Source: Ramlibacter sp.
GTDB taxonomy: Bacteria; Pseudomonadota; Gammaproteobacteria; Burkholderiales; Burkholderiaceae_C
NCBI GenBank assembly: GCA_019635415.1
Contig: JAHBZN010000001.1
Location: forward strand, 1,178,001 to 1,242,000
Length of the DNA stretch: 64,000 nucleotides
Reading direction: 5' to 3'
Shown: positions 29,316 to 39,320 of the stretch, in pieces
Layout of the letters: each line of letters begins with the position of its first letter
How positions within the stretch are numbered: the first letter of the stretch is position 1
Translations under genes and position numbers: made by a program
The notes under the pieces: model-generated
Told to the model about the DNA's origin: nothing
Databases searched by the model: none
The model's input: the letters and a program-made list of their open reading frames with translations, nothing else

Positions 29316-30581
29316 ATGGCCGAGAAAAAAGGCTCATCCAGCGAGAAGACCCTTTACTGCTCCTTCTGCGGCAAGAGCCAGCATGAAGTGAAGAAGCTGA
29401 TCGCTGGTCCTTCGGTCTTCATCTGCGACGAGTGCATCGACCTTTGCAACGAGATCATCCGCGATGAACTGCCCGCCGGCGACGAGGCCCGCGAGGCCCG
29501 CGGCGACCTGCCCACGCCGACCGAGATCAAGGCCAACCTGGACAACTACGTCATCGGGCAGGAGACCGCCAAACGCGCCCTGTCCGTGGCCGTCTACAAC
29601 CACTACAAGCGCCTTCGCCACAAGGAAAAGGCCAAGAAGGACGAGGTCGAACTCAGCAAGAGCAACATCCTGCTGATCGGTCCCACGGGCTCTGGCAAGA
29701 CGCTGCTGGCGCAGACGCTTGCGCGCATGCTGGACGTGCCGTTCGTGATGGCCGACGCCACCACGCTGACCGAGGCCGGCTACGTGGGCGAGGACGTCGA
29801 GAACATCATCCAGAAGCTGCTGCAAAGCTGTAACTACGAGGTCGAGCGGGCCCAGCGTGGCATCGTCTACATCGACGAGATCGACAAGATCTCCCGCAAG
29901 TCCGACAACCCGTCCATCACGCGCGATGTGTCAGGCGAGGGGGTGCAGCAGGCGCTGCTCAAGGTGATCGAGGGCACCATGGCCAGCGTGCCGCCGCAGG
30001 GCGGGCGCAAGCACCCCAACCAGGACTTCCTGCAGATCGACACGACCAACATCCTGTTCATCTGCGGCGGGGCCTTTGCCGGCCTTGAAAAAGTCATCGA
30101 GAGCCGCACCGAAGCGTCGGGCATCGGCTTTGGCGCCATGGTCAAGAGCAAGCAGCAGCGCAGCCTGACCGAGGTGTTCCGCGAAGTCGAGCCTGAAGAC
30201 CTGATCAAGTTCGGCCTGATCCCGGAACTGGTGGGGCGCATGCCCGTCGTGGCCACGCTGGCGGAGCTCAGCGAGGAGGCCCTCGTGCAGATCCTCACCG
30301 AGCCCAAGAACGCGCTCATCAAGCAGTACGGCAAGCTGCTGTCGATGGAGGGGGTGGACCTCGAGGTCCGGCCCAGCGCGCTCAAGGCCATCGCGCGCAA
30401 GGCGCTCGAACGCAAGACGGGCGCTCGTGGCCTTCGCTCGATTCTCGAGAAGTCCCTGATCGACACGATGTTTGATCTGCCCAACACCTCCAACGTGGAC
30501 AAGGTGGTGGTGGATGAGTCCACCATCGACGAGAACAAGCCCCCTCTGCTGGTCTACCGCGAGGCTGCCAAAAAGGCCTGA
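29316..30581 (+). CDS. clpX: ATP-dependent Clp protease ATP-binding subunit ClpX
   Basis: AAA+ unfoldase that delivers tagged proteins to ClpP; 421 residues. The N-terminal zinc domain has C-x2-C and C-x2-C ([12 protein letters not shown] and FICDECI). Walker A is [13 protein letters not shown] and Walker [12 protein letters not shown]. Pore loop GYVGEDVE and sensor motifs match ClpX, as does the ClpP-docking IGF loop (SGIGFGA). The start MAEKKGSS is chosen for the zinc domain spacing; upstream in-frame sequence overlaps the terminator. Confidence 0.97.
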   Translation: MAEKKGSSSEKTLYCSFCGKSQHEVKKLIAGPSVFICDECIDLCNEIIRDELPAGDEAREARGDLPTPTEIKANLDNYVIGQETAKRALSVAVYNHYKRLRHKEKAKKDEVELSKSNILLIGPTGSGKTLLAQTLARMLDVPFVMADATTLTEAGYVGEDVENIIQKLLQSCNYEVERAQRGIVYIDEIDKISRKSDNPSITRDVSGEGVQQALLKVIEGTMASVPPQGGRKHPNQDFLQIDTTNILFICGGAFAGLEKVIESRTEASGIGFGAMVKSKQQRSLTEVFREVEPEDLIKFGLIPELVGRMPVVATLAELSEEALVQILTEPKNALIKQYGKLLSMEGVDLEVRPSALKAIARKALERKTGARGLRSILEKSLIDTMFDLPNTSNVDKVVVDESTIDENKPPLLVYREAAKKA

Positions 30582-30658
30582 GAAGGCCGCGCACCCCTCT
30601 CCGAGCAGTGATATTTCACACGCCTCCAGCCCTGACGGCCCCGATGTGGCGCCGCAGG

Positions 30659-30686
30659 GTTGAAAATCCCCGTTTGCGGCCGATAT
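30659..30686 (+). promoter_or_regulatory. Possible heat-shock (sigma-32) promoter of lon
   Basis: GTTGAAA (30659-30665), a 13-bp spacer and GCCGATAT (30679-30686) resemble CTTGAAA-N13-CCCCATNT. It lies 26 bp before the lon ATG, in line with heat-shock control known for lon in other proteobacteria. Moderate match only. Confidence 0.45.
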
Positions 30687-30711
30687 TCAACAGGTAACAA
30701 AAAGGATACCC

Positions 30712-33129
<2,418 letters not shown>

Positions 33130-33135
33130 GAACAC

Positions 33136-33165
33136 TTGCGCGGATGGAAAAAACTACGCTATAAT
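33136..33165 (+). promoter_or_regulatory. Sigma-70 promoter of tRNA-Gly
   Basis: TTGCGC (33136-33141), 18-bp spacer and a perfect TATAAT (33160-33165), placed 14 bp before the tRNA-Gly 5' end. Confidence 0.75.
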
Positions 33166-33179
33166 TCGAGGCTCGAAAT

Positions 33180-33255
33180 GCGGGAATAGCTCAGTTGGTA
33201 GAGCGCAACCTTGCCAAGGTTGAGGTCGAGAGTTCGAGACTCTTTTCCCGCTCCA
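33180..33255 (+). tRNA. tRNA-Gly (anticodon GCC)
   Basis: 76 nt with encoded CCA. Acceptor GCGGGAA pairs with TTCCCGC, D-loop AGCTCAGTTGGTAGAGC, anticodon loop TTGCCAA, T-loop GTTCGAGAC. An intrinsic terminator follows directly. Confidence 0.96.
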
Positions 33256-33262
33256 TATTTTG

Positions 33263-33291
33263 AAAAAGGGAAGCCCAGGCTTCCCTTTTTT
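33263..33291 (+). terminator. Intrinsic terminator after tRNA-Gly
   Basis: AAAAAGGGAAGCC (33263-33275), loop CA, then GGCTTCCCTTTTTT: a perfect stem with a U-tract. Confidence 0.85.
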
Positions 33292-33345
33292 GTCGGGTGG
33301 TTGCCTTGTGGGGTAGTCGCTTCGGGATTCAAAAAAAAACACTCT

Positions 33346-33419
33346 GGCGCGATAGCAAAGCGGTTATGCCCCGGATTGCAAATCCGGTTAGACCAGTTCG
33401 ACTCTGGTTCGCGCCTCCA
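33346..33419 (+). tRNA. tRNA-Cys (anticodon GCA)
   Basis: 74 nt with encoded CCA. Acceptor GGCGCGA pairs with TCGCGCC, anticodon arm CCGGATTGCAAATCCGG, T-arm CCAGTTCGACTCTGG. Confidence 0.96.
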
Positions 33420-33424
33420 GATTG

Positions 33425-33460
33425 ACAGCCCCGCCAACCCCCGTTGCCGGGGCTGTTTTA
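33425..33460 (+). terminator. Probable terminator after tRNA-Cys
   Basis: CAGCCCCG (33426-33433) pairs with CGGGGCTG (33448-33455) and is followed by TTTTATT. An inner CAAC/GTTG pair extends the hairpin. Confidence 0.7.
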
Positions 33461-33511
33461 TTGGCTCTTTTTTGTTTGACAATAGGCTGGAAACAGAAAA
33501 ACACGCTTCCC

Positions 33512-33603
33512 GCCCGGATGGTGAAATTGGTAGACACAGCGGACTTAAAATCCGCCGCTTGCTGAAAGGCGGCGTACCGGTTCAAGCCCGGTTCCGGGCA
33601 CCA
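33512..33603 (+). tRNA. tRNA-Leu (anticodon UAA)
   Basis: 92 nt with encoded CCA. Acceptor GCCCGGA pairs with TCCGGGC, long leucine-type variable arm, anticodon loop CTTAAAA (anticodon TAA), T-loop GTTCAAGCC. A protein gene starts 15 bp downstream. Confidence 0.96.
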
Positions 33604-33617
33604 GATGAAAGGTCGCC

Positions 33618-34253
33618 ATGCCCCGCTACAACGCCCCCTTTGAAATCCATGTCCACGGCGAAGTGCGCTTGCGCGCAGACGTGGCCTTTCCCGCGTTGCA
33701 GGATGCGCTCAAGCCGCTGTGGACCTATGCGGGCGCCAAGTCCCTGGCCGATGGCGCGCATAGCGCCTACGAGGAAGAGCCGGGCATCCGCTTCGATGCG
33801 CCCGAGCACCTGCTGCAGTTGTGCTGGACGGTGCCCGGCGATGAGGATTTCCGTCAGGCCATCGACGAGATGTGCATGAGCCTCAACGAACTGTCCGAAG
33901 AAGGCGCCGCCATTGAAGTCACGTTCTACGACGTCGAGTTCGACGAAGAGGAAGACCACGCGCCCGACGCCGAATCGCGCGACGATTTCGTGATGGTGTT
34001 CGTGGGCCCGACGCCCGCCGCCATCATGCAGGTGCAGCGCGACCTGCTGGTCCAGGACGTGGTCAACATGATGGAGCGGCATTTCGACGGCGCTGAACTC
34101 ACGGGCGTGGTGGCCGAGATCGACAAGCTGTTCGGCCAGCGCTTTGACGCGCTCGTCAATTCGCTCGAACTGGGGCGCCCGCCGCGTGGCTCCGGTGGCC
34201 TGGGCGGCTCGGGGCACGGCGGTGGGGGCCGCCGACCGCGCCACCTGCACTGA
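33618..34253 (+). CDS. Conserved hypothetical acidic protein
   Basis: 211-residue soluble protein with no signal peptide or membrane segment. The N-terminus PRYNAPFEIHVHGEVRL looks like a beta-rich start, the middle is strongly acidic (FYDVEFDEEEDHAPDAESRDD), and the last ~25 residues are a Gly/Arg-rich tail (GGLGGSGHGGGGRRPRHLH). I recognise the general sequence from Burkholderiales but know no function. Codon use matches the neighbouring core genes, so it is not recently acquired. Confidence 0.8.
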   Translation: MPRYNAPFEIHVHGEVRLRADVAFPALQDALKPLWTYAGAKSLADGAHSAYEEEPGIRFDAPEHLLQLCWTVPGDEDFRQAIDEMCMSLNELSEEGAAIEVTFYDVEFDEEEDHAPDAESRDDFVMVFVGPTPAAIMQVQRDLLVQDVVNMMERHFDGAELTGVVAEIDKLFGQRFDALVNSLELGRPPRGSGGLGGSGHGGGGRRPRHLH

Positions 34254-34305
34254 GGCACTGACACCGCCATGGGCTATGCTGGGCCCCCGCAAGGAGACTC
34301 AGTCG

Positions 34306-35616
34306 ATGGCCATTTTTTCGCAAGACGCCCTCAATCCCGGCGTGCGCAAGCGCGAGGTGTTTGGCTGGGCCATGTACGACTTTGCCAACTCGGGCTACAC
34401 CACGGTGGTGATCACCGCCGTGTTTGCGGCCTATTTCGTGGGCGGCATCGCCGGCAACGCACCTTGGGCCACGTTCGCCTGGACGGCGGCGCTCAGCGTC
34501 TCGTATGCCATCGTCATGCTGACCATGCCCAGCCTGGGGGCCTACGCCGACCTGCGGGCGGCCAAGAAGCGCCTGCTGGCGCTGGCCACGGGGGGCTGCG
34601 TGGTCACCACGGCGGCGCTCGCCCTGGCCGGGCCGGGCAGCGTGGCGCTGGCCATGCTGCTGGTGATCCTGTCCAACACCTTCTACTCCTGGGGCGAGTC
34701 GCTGACCGCGGCTTTCCTGCCTGAACTCGCCCGGCCCGAGGCCATGGGCCGCGTCAGCGGATGGGGCTGGGGCTTTGGCTACCTGGGGGGGATGCTGGCG
34801 CTGGGCCTGTGCCTGGGCTTCGTCATCTGGGCGCAGGGGCAGGGCATCAAGGCGGACATCTTCGTGCCGGTGACCATGCTCATCACCGCGGTGATCTACG
34901 GCCTGGCTTCGCTGGCCACCTTTCGCTGGCTGGGTGAACGGGCGCAACCCAACCCCGGTGCACTGCGCGAGGGCGGCCTGCGGGCCTCCATGGCGCGGTT
35001 GAAGCAGACCTTTGGCGAGGCGCGCCGCTACACGGATTTCATGTGGCTGCTGGCCTGCGCCGTGGCCTATCAGGGGGGCGTGGCGGTGGCGATCGCGCTG
35101 GCCGCCATCTACGCCGAACAGGTGATCGGCTTCAAGCAGCAGGAGACCATGGTGCTGATCTTCGTGCTCAATCTCGCGGCCGCGGGCGGGGCGTTTGGCT
35201 GGGGCTACTTCCAGGACCGCATCGGCCACAAGATCGCGCTGGGCATCACCCTGGTGGGCTGGATCGCCACCTGCGTGATCGCGGCCCTCACCACCACCAA
35301 GGGCGGCTTCTGGTACGCCGCCACCATTGCCGGCCTGTGCATGGGCTCCAGCCAGTCGGCGGGCCGCGCTCTGGCCGGCATGTTCGCGCCCCAAAGGCAG
35401 CTGGCCGAGTTCTACGGGCTGTGGACCTTTGCCATCCGGCTGGCCAGCATCATCGGGCCACTGAGCTACGGGGCCATCACCTGGATGACCGGGGGCAACC
35501 AGCGCACGGCCATCCTGTCGACGGCCGTGCTCTTCGTGCTCGGCTTGCTGCTGCTGACCCGGGTGAATGTGGGGCGCGGGCGCGAGGTGGCCCTGGCCGC
35601 TGACGCGCGCGCCTAG
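34306..35616 (+). CDS. MFS transporter, UMF1/Atg22-type
   Basis: Membrane transporter, 436 residues with about 12 helices. The N-terminus KREVFGWAMYDFANSGYTTVVITAVF is the signature of the UMF1 (Atg22-like) branch of the major facilitator superfamily. The substrate is unknown; distant relatives export amino acids from vacuoles. The ATG at 34306 follows an AAGGAGA ribosome binding site. The TAG stop overlaps the murI stop on the other strand through the palindrome CTAG. Confidence 0.88.
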   Translation: MAIFSQDALNPGVRKREVFGWAMYDFANSGYTTVVITAVFAAYFVGGIAGNAPWATFAWTAALSVSYAIVMLTMPSLGAYADLRAAKKRLLALATGGCVVTTAALALAGPGSVALAMLLVILSNTFYSWGESLTAAFLPELARPEAMGRVSGWGWGFGYLGGMLALGLCLGFVIWAQGQGIKADIFVPVTMLITAVIYGLASLATFRWLGERAQPNPGALREGGLRASMARLKQTFGEARRYTDFMWLLACAVAYQGGVAVAIALAAIYAEQVIGFKQQETMVLIFVLNLAAAGGAFGWGYFQDRIGHKIALGITLVGWIATCVIAALTTTKGGFWYAATIAGLCMGSSQSAGRALAGMFAPQRQLAEFYGLWTFAIRLASIIGPLSYGAITWMTGGNQRTAILSTAVLFVLGLLLLTRVNVGRGREVALAADARA

Positions 35617-36395
35617 AGCGCGAGCCAGCGCGCCGCCGCGGCCGTCAGGAGCGCGGTGGGGCCGCTGGCCTGCCAGGCCAAGCGGCCAGGCCGGCGGTGG
35701 TCGGCCCGCAAGCCGCCTTCGTCGAGCCGGCGACCCAGCTGGCGTGCGACGGGCTCACCGGTGTCGAGCAGGGCCACCTCCGGCCCGACAAGCGACCGCA
35801 GCACGTCTGCGGCAAACGGGTAGTGGGTGCAGCCCAGCACCAGGGTGTCCATGTCTTCGTTGTTTGAGCCAAATTGACCTGTAGCCCTTATGTATCGGTC
35901 ACATAGCGCTCTTATTTTTGTAGCGTCAGCCTGTTCCACCGCATCGGCCAGGCCGTCGCAGGGCTGCAGCGCAAAACGGGCCTGCCCTTGCAGCGAAGCC
36001 AGCAGCGCGCCAAACCGGGCGCTGGCCAGCGTGCCGCGTGTGGCCAGCACGCCGACGCAGCCGGTGCGGGTGCGTGCCGCCGCCGGCTTGAGTGCGGGCT
36101 CGACGCCGACGATGGGCAGGTCCGGGTGGGCGGCGCGCAGAAGGTCGATGGCGGCCGCTGTGGCCGTGTTGCAGGCCACGACCAGGGCCTTGATGCCCTC
36201 GCGCCCGCGCAGTTGCTGCGCAATGGCCAGGGAGCGCTCGATCACATGGCGGTCGGGGCGCTCGCCGTAGGGCGCATGCGCGTTGTCGGCGAAATAGACG
36301 AAGTCTTCCTGCGGCAGGCGGGCGCGCAGGGCGCGCAGCACGCTGATCCCGCCGACGCCGCTGTCAAACACCCCGATGGGGGCGGCCGGATTCAA
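35613..36395 (-). CDS. murI: Glutamate racemase
   Basis: Makes D-glutamate for peptidoglycan; about 260 residues. It has the substrate motif IGVFDSGVGGISVLRAL at the N-terminus, catalytic Cys in VVACNTATAA and the second catalytic Cys in LVLGCTHYPF. The family has no conserved residues before PIGVFDSG, so a TTG start at 36395 is preferred; it overlaps the fumarase stop as TTGA. A dispersed repeat (35879-35924) lies in frame about 15 residues before the second catalytic Cys, giving the peptide ATKIRALCDRYIRAT; the frame is kept. Confidence 0.92.
   Translation of the reverse strand: MNPAAPIGVFDSGVGGISVLRALRARLPQEDFVYFADNAHAPYGERPDRHVIERSLAIAQQLRGREGIKALVVACNTATAAAIDLLRAAHPDLPIVGVEPALKPAAARTRTGCVGVLATRGTLASARFGALLASLQGQARFALQPCDGLADAVEQADATKIRALCDRYIRATGQFGSNNEDMDTLVLGCTHYPFAADVLRSLVGPEVALLDTGEPVARQLGRRLDEGGLRADHRRPGRLAWQASGPTALLTAAAARWLAL
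35879..35924 (+). repeat. Dispersed 46-bp repeat, copy C (in frame within murI)
   Basis: Starts CTGTAGCCCTTATG and ends GCTCTTATTTTTGTAGC. Ungapped against copies A, B, D and E; 46 bp is not a multiple of 3, yet the murI frame is open through it, so it has replaced or adapted native sequence. Confidence 0.7.
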
Positions 36396-37957
36396 GCGGC
36401 GGTGACCGCAATGTTCTTGAATTCGCCGGTGGCAATCCGTTTCTGCCATTCGGCCGGGCCGGTGATGTGGGCACTGGTGCCGCCGGCGTCCACGGCCACG
36501 GTCACAGGCATGTCGACCACGTCGAATTCGTAGATGGCTTCCATGCCCAGGTCTTCAAAGCCCACGACCCGGGCGGTCTTGATGGCCTTGCTGACGAGGT
36601 AGGCGGCACCGCCCACGGCCATCAGGTAGGCGCTCTGGTGCTTGCGGATGGCCTCGATGGCGGTCGGGCCACGCTCGGCCTTGCCGATCATGGCGATCAG
36701 GCCCGTCTGGGACAGCATCATGTCGGTGAACTTGTCCATGCGGGTGGAGGTGGTGGGGCCGGCCGGGCCCACGGCCTCGCCCTTGACCGGGTCGACCGGT
36801 CCGACGTAGTAGATCACGCGGTTGGTGAAGTCCACCGGCAGCTTCTCGCCTTTGGCCAGCATGTCCTGGATGCGCTTGTGCGCGGCGTCACGGCCCGTGA
36901 GCATCTTGCCGTTGAGCAGCAAGGTGTCGCCGGGCTTCCAGCTGGCCACTTCTTCCTTGGTCAGCGTGTCCAGATTGACCTTGCGGCTCTTGTTGTAGTC
37001 CGGTGCCCAGTTCACGTCGGGCCACAGGTCCAGGCTCGGCGGGTCGAGGTAGACCGGGCCCGAGCCATCCATCACGAAGTGCGCGTGGCGCGTGGCGGCG
37101 CAGTTGGGGATCATGGCAATCGGCTTGCTGGCCGCGTGCGTGGGGTACATCTTGATCTTGACGTCCAGCACCGTGGTCAGTCCGCCCAGGCCCTGCGCGC
37201 CGATGCCCAGCGCGTTGACCTTCTCGAACAGCTCCAGGCGCAGCGCCTCCACCTTGTCCAGCGCAGGGCCGCCGCTTTTCGCCTTCTCGGCCTTGGCCTG
37301 CAGCTCGTACATGTCCAGGTCGTCCATCAGGCTTTCCTTGGCCATGAGCACGGCCTTCTCGGCCGTGCCGCCGATGCCGATGCCCAGCATGCCCGGCGGG
37401 CACCAGCCGGCGCCCATGGTCGGCACGGTCTTGAGCACCCAGTCCACCACGTTGTCACTGGGGTTGAGCATGTACATCTTGCTCTTGTTCTCGGAGCCGC
37501 CGCCCTTGGCCGCCACGGTGATGTCGAGCTTGTCGCCCGGCACCAGTTCGGTCACGATCACCGCGGGGGTGTTGTCCTTGGTGTTCTTGCGGTCGAACTG
37601 CGGGTCGGCCACCACGCTGGCACGCAGGGTGTTGTCGGGGTGGTTGTAGCCGCGCCGCACGCCTTCGTTGATGACGTCGTCCAGGCTCCCCGTGAAGCCT
37701 TCAAAGCGCACGTCCATCCCCACCTTGAGGAACACATTGACGATGCCGGTGTCCTGGCAGATCGGCCGGTGGCCGGTGGCGCTCATCCGGCTGTTGGTCA
37801 GGATCTGTGCGATCGCGTCCTTGGCCGCCGGGCTCTGCTCGCGCTCGTAGGCGCGGGCCAGGTGGGCGATGTAGTCGGCGGGGTGGTAATAGCTGATGTA
37901 CTGCAGCGCGGCGGAGATCGATTCAATCAGGTCGGCTGCTTTGATGGTCGTCGTCAT
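36392..37957 (-). CDS. fumA: Class I (iron-sulfur) fumarate hydratase
   Basis: Interconverts fumarate and malate using a [4Fe-4S] cluster; 521 residues, the usual length of the single-chain class I enzyme. The first cluster Cys is in GHRPICQDTGIVNVF and others lie in AGWCPPGMLGIGIGG and in MIPNCAATRHAHF. The C-terminal domain has VGPVDPVKGEAVGPAGPTTSTRMDKF. murI is translationally coupled downstream. An unrelated class II fumarase is encoded 2.4 kb away beyond an island, so the cell has an oxygen-sensitive and an oxygen-stable enzyme. Confidence 0.95.
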   Translation of the reverse strand: MTTTIKAADLIESISAALQYISYYHPADYIAHLARAYEREQSPAAKDAIAQILTNSRMSATGHRPICQDTGIVNVFLKVGMDVRFEGFTGSLDDVINEGVRRGYNHPDNTLRASVVADPQFDRKNTKDNTPAVIVTELVPGDKLDITVAAKGGGSENKSKMYMLNPSDNVVDWVLKTVPTMGAGWCPPGMLGIGIGGTAEKAVLMAKESLMDDLDMYELQAKAEKAKSGGPALDKVEALRLELFEKVNALGIGAQGLGGLTTVLDVKIKMYPTHAASKPIAMIPNCAATRHAHFVMDGSGPVYLDPPSLDLWPDVNWAPDYNKSRKVNLDTLTKEEVASWKPGDTLLLNGKMLTGRDAAHKRIQDMLAKGEKLPVDFTNRVIYYVGPVDPVKGEAVGPAGPTTSTRMDKFTDMMLSQTGLIAMIGKAERGPTAIEAIRKHQSAYLMAVGGAAYLVSKAIKTARVVGFEDLGMEAIYEFDVVDMPVTVAVDAGGTSAHITGPAEWQKRIATGEFKNIAVTAA

Positions 37958-38443
37958 CGTCTTGAGGGGGTAATGCTGGGACTGGTGAGATTATCCCAGA
38001 CGCTGCTGAGGTCCTTCTCCACGCTTCGGCAGCACTTGGAACGCCTGGGGCCCAGCTGCTGCGACTCTGAGCACCTGCACAAAATCAGCCCAAAACTTGG
38101 GAACCGCCGTTTGTCGAATCCTGTTGAGCTTCGAGGGCGTGCCAATGCCGTTGGACTACAACTACAAATGGCGCTGCCTCTACCCGGCCGACGGGCGACT
38201 GGCCTGCGGGGTAAGTTCTCGAGGCCCGAGAAGCCCCCGCGTCATTGCCCCTGGGTGTGGCGATGCACTTCATGCGCTAAGAGGCAAGTAGGTAAGGCCT
38301 CTGGGCCTTTGTTTCTGGAGGCAGAAACAGCCTTCGTAGTAGAATTCAGCGCTCCCAAGCCAAAGAACACGACTGTAGCAATCTAAATTTTGAACGATGT
38401 TTAACCCACGCTGATAGTCGGGAGTACAGCGGAGGAGAACGAG
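37958..38443. other. Gene-poor stretch at the left edge of the accessory island
   Basis: No convincing gene. Short open frames (for example 38097-38291) lack ribosome binding sites and have non-protein-like composition. Base composition falls towards the right, where the island genes begin. The region upstream of the fumarase start is expected to hold its promoter but no clear -35/-10 pair was recognised. Confidence 0.5.
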
Positions 38444-38515
38444 ATGAGCGAGTTGCTTGTTTCATTCGCATACTTGGTGTTGGCGGTTAACTACGCCATG
38501 CACTACTTGAAGTAA
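38444..38515 (+). CDS. 23-residue hydrophobic micro-ORF
   Basis: ATG at 38444 preceded by a very strong ribosome binding site (GGAGGAGAACGAG) and encoding MSELLVSFAYLVLAVNYAMH followed by YLK and TAA. Residues 3-21 are hydrophobic enough for one membrane-spanning helix. A hairpin follows the stop within 4 bp, so RBS, ORF and terminator form a compact unit. I do not recognise a family. Possibilities are a small membrane protein, a toxin of a type I system, or chance; the RBS and terminator argue for a real product. Confidence 0.5.
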   Translation: MSELLVSFAYLVLAVNYAMHYLK

Positions 38516-38518
38516 GCG

Positions 38519-38540
38519 CAAAGGCCCTTAGGGGCCTTTG
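38519..38540 (+). terminator. Hairpin after the micro-ORF
   Basis: CAAAGGCCC (38519-38527), loop TTA, then GGGGCCTTTG: a 9-10-bp stem. The T-tract after it is weak (TTGCG). Confidence 0.5.
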
Positions 38541-38683
38541 TTGCGTCTGGGAGTCCACTACCCATGCGGGAGCAGCAGCGCCCAGAAGCGGCGGCCTGCC
38601 TATCAGATGGTCAAGATCTGCACGTCGGGCAATTGCACGGCACGTGGCAAGCTCATGCAACCTCTGCTTCTACGTGCGTCACT

Positions 38684-38975
38684 TCAACCTCGTCGCCGGA
38701 CGCGAATTTGTTCGGCCGCCTCGGCGAACTGAACGAGCGCGCGGGCCTTGCTTGCAGGGAATAGTCCGACAACGTGACCGTAGTCGTCCTCGATAACAGG
38801 AGAGAAGTCGAATTGCGGGTCAGCACAGACCTCAATGGCAAGTATGAGCTTCTGTATGTAAGCCTGCCGGTATCTTTCGCGGTTCTGGTCAAGCCGTTCC
38901 CAAGTGGCAGCAGCGTCTACGCAGGCTTCAACAATCCGCCTGTCAGGGCGCGGCGGCCGAACCGCCCGTAGCCAT
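38684..38975 (-). pseudogene. Small gene of unknown function, frameshifted near its start
   Basis: An ATG at 38975 overlaps the stop of the upstream RMF-like gene (TGATG), but that frame stops after 10 codons (MATGGSAAAP). A one-base shift leads into an open frame of about 85 codons with protein-like composition (for example ATWERLDQNRERYRQAYIQ, then VIEDDYGHVVGLFPASKARA), ending at 38684. The sequence is helical and charged; no family recognised. It is best read as the second gene of a coupled pair, inactivated by a single-base indel in a GCC/CGC-rich stretch or affected by a sequencing error. Confidence 0.4.
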
Positions 38976-39130
38976 CAGTCGTCGTCGCCACCCCCGTGCT
39001 CCCAGCCTTTGTCCCACTCAGACCAGCGCCAATTGTCGGTCTGGACGCTGTATGGATTTGAGGCTCGGTCAATTCCACGGTCGGCAGCGTTGATACCTTC
39101 CCAATACTCGGGTGACGGGACGATGCTCAT
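38975..39130 (-). CDS. Small RMF-like protein
   Basis: 51 residues from an ATG with a GGAG ribosome binding site 7 nt upstream. The pattern EYWEGINAADRGIDRASNPY then W-x-EWDKGWEHG resembles ribosome modulation factor and CrpP-like small proteins, which share A-x-RG, NPY/CPY and W-x-GW spacing. Such proteins bind ribosomes or act as small accessory factors. The frame is open upstream to 39403 and the region 39131-39260 also looks partly coding, so a longer N-terminus with a non-ATG start is possible. Function inferred only from the motif. Confidence 0.5.
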   Translation of the reverse strand: MSIVPSPEYWEGINAADRGIDRASNPYSVQTDNWRWSEWDKGWEHGGGDDD

Positions 39131-39320
39131 GGCGTCTCCATATTTGCGGGAGACGAATCCTACGACAAATTTGCCTTCCCGGGAAAGACGTAACCTCTCC
39201 CAGAGCGCCAACTCGCAACAGCACTCAAATTCAGCACCTTTACTCCTCAAAAAAGTTGACTCAGATGTCGCGCAGGGCAAGCTAGGCAGGTAGACTTTTA
39301 GGCAAGCAAAGGAGAAGCGA

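Noticed and set aside
33180..33603. tRNA cluster as an integration site for the nearby accessory genes
   Set aside because: No integrase gene and no repeated tRNA 3' end were seen in the window.
38097..38291. Small frame including MPLDYNYKWRCLYP
   Set aside because: No ribosome binding site and no similarity I can name; probably chance.
36467..38386. 639-codon plus-strand frame opposite the class I fumarase
   Set aside because: Shadow of the fumarase on the other strand; no domain, no RBS.
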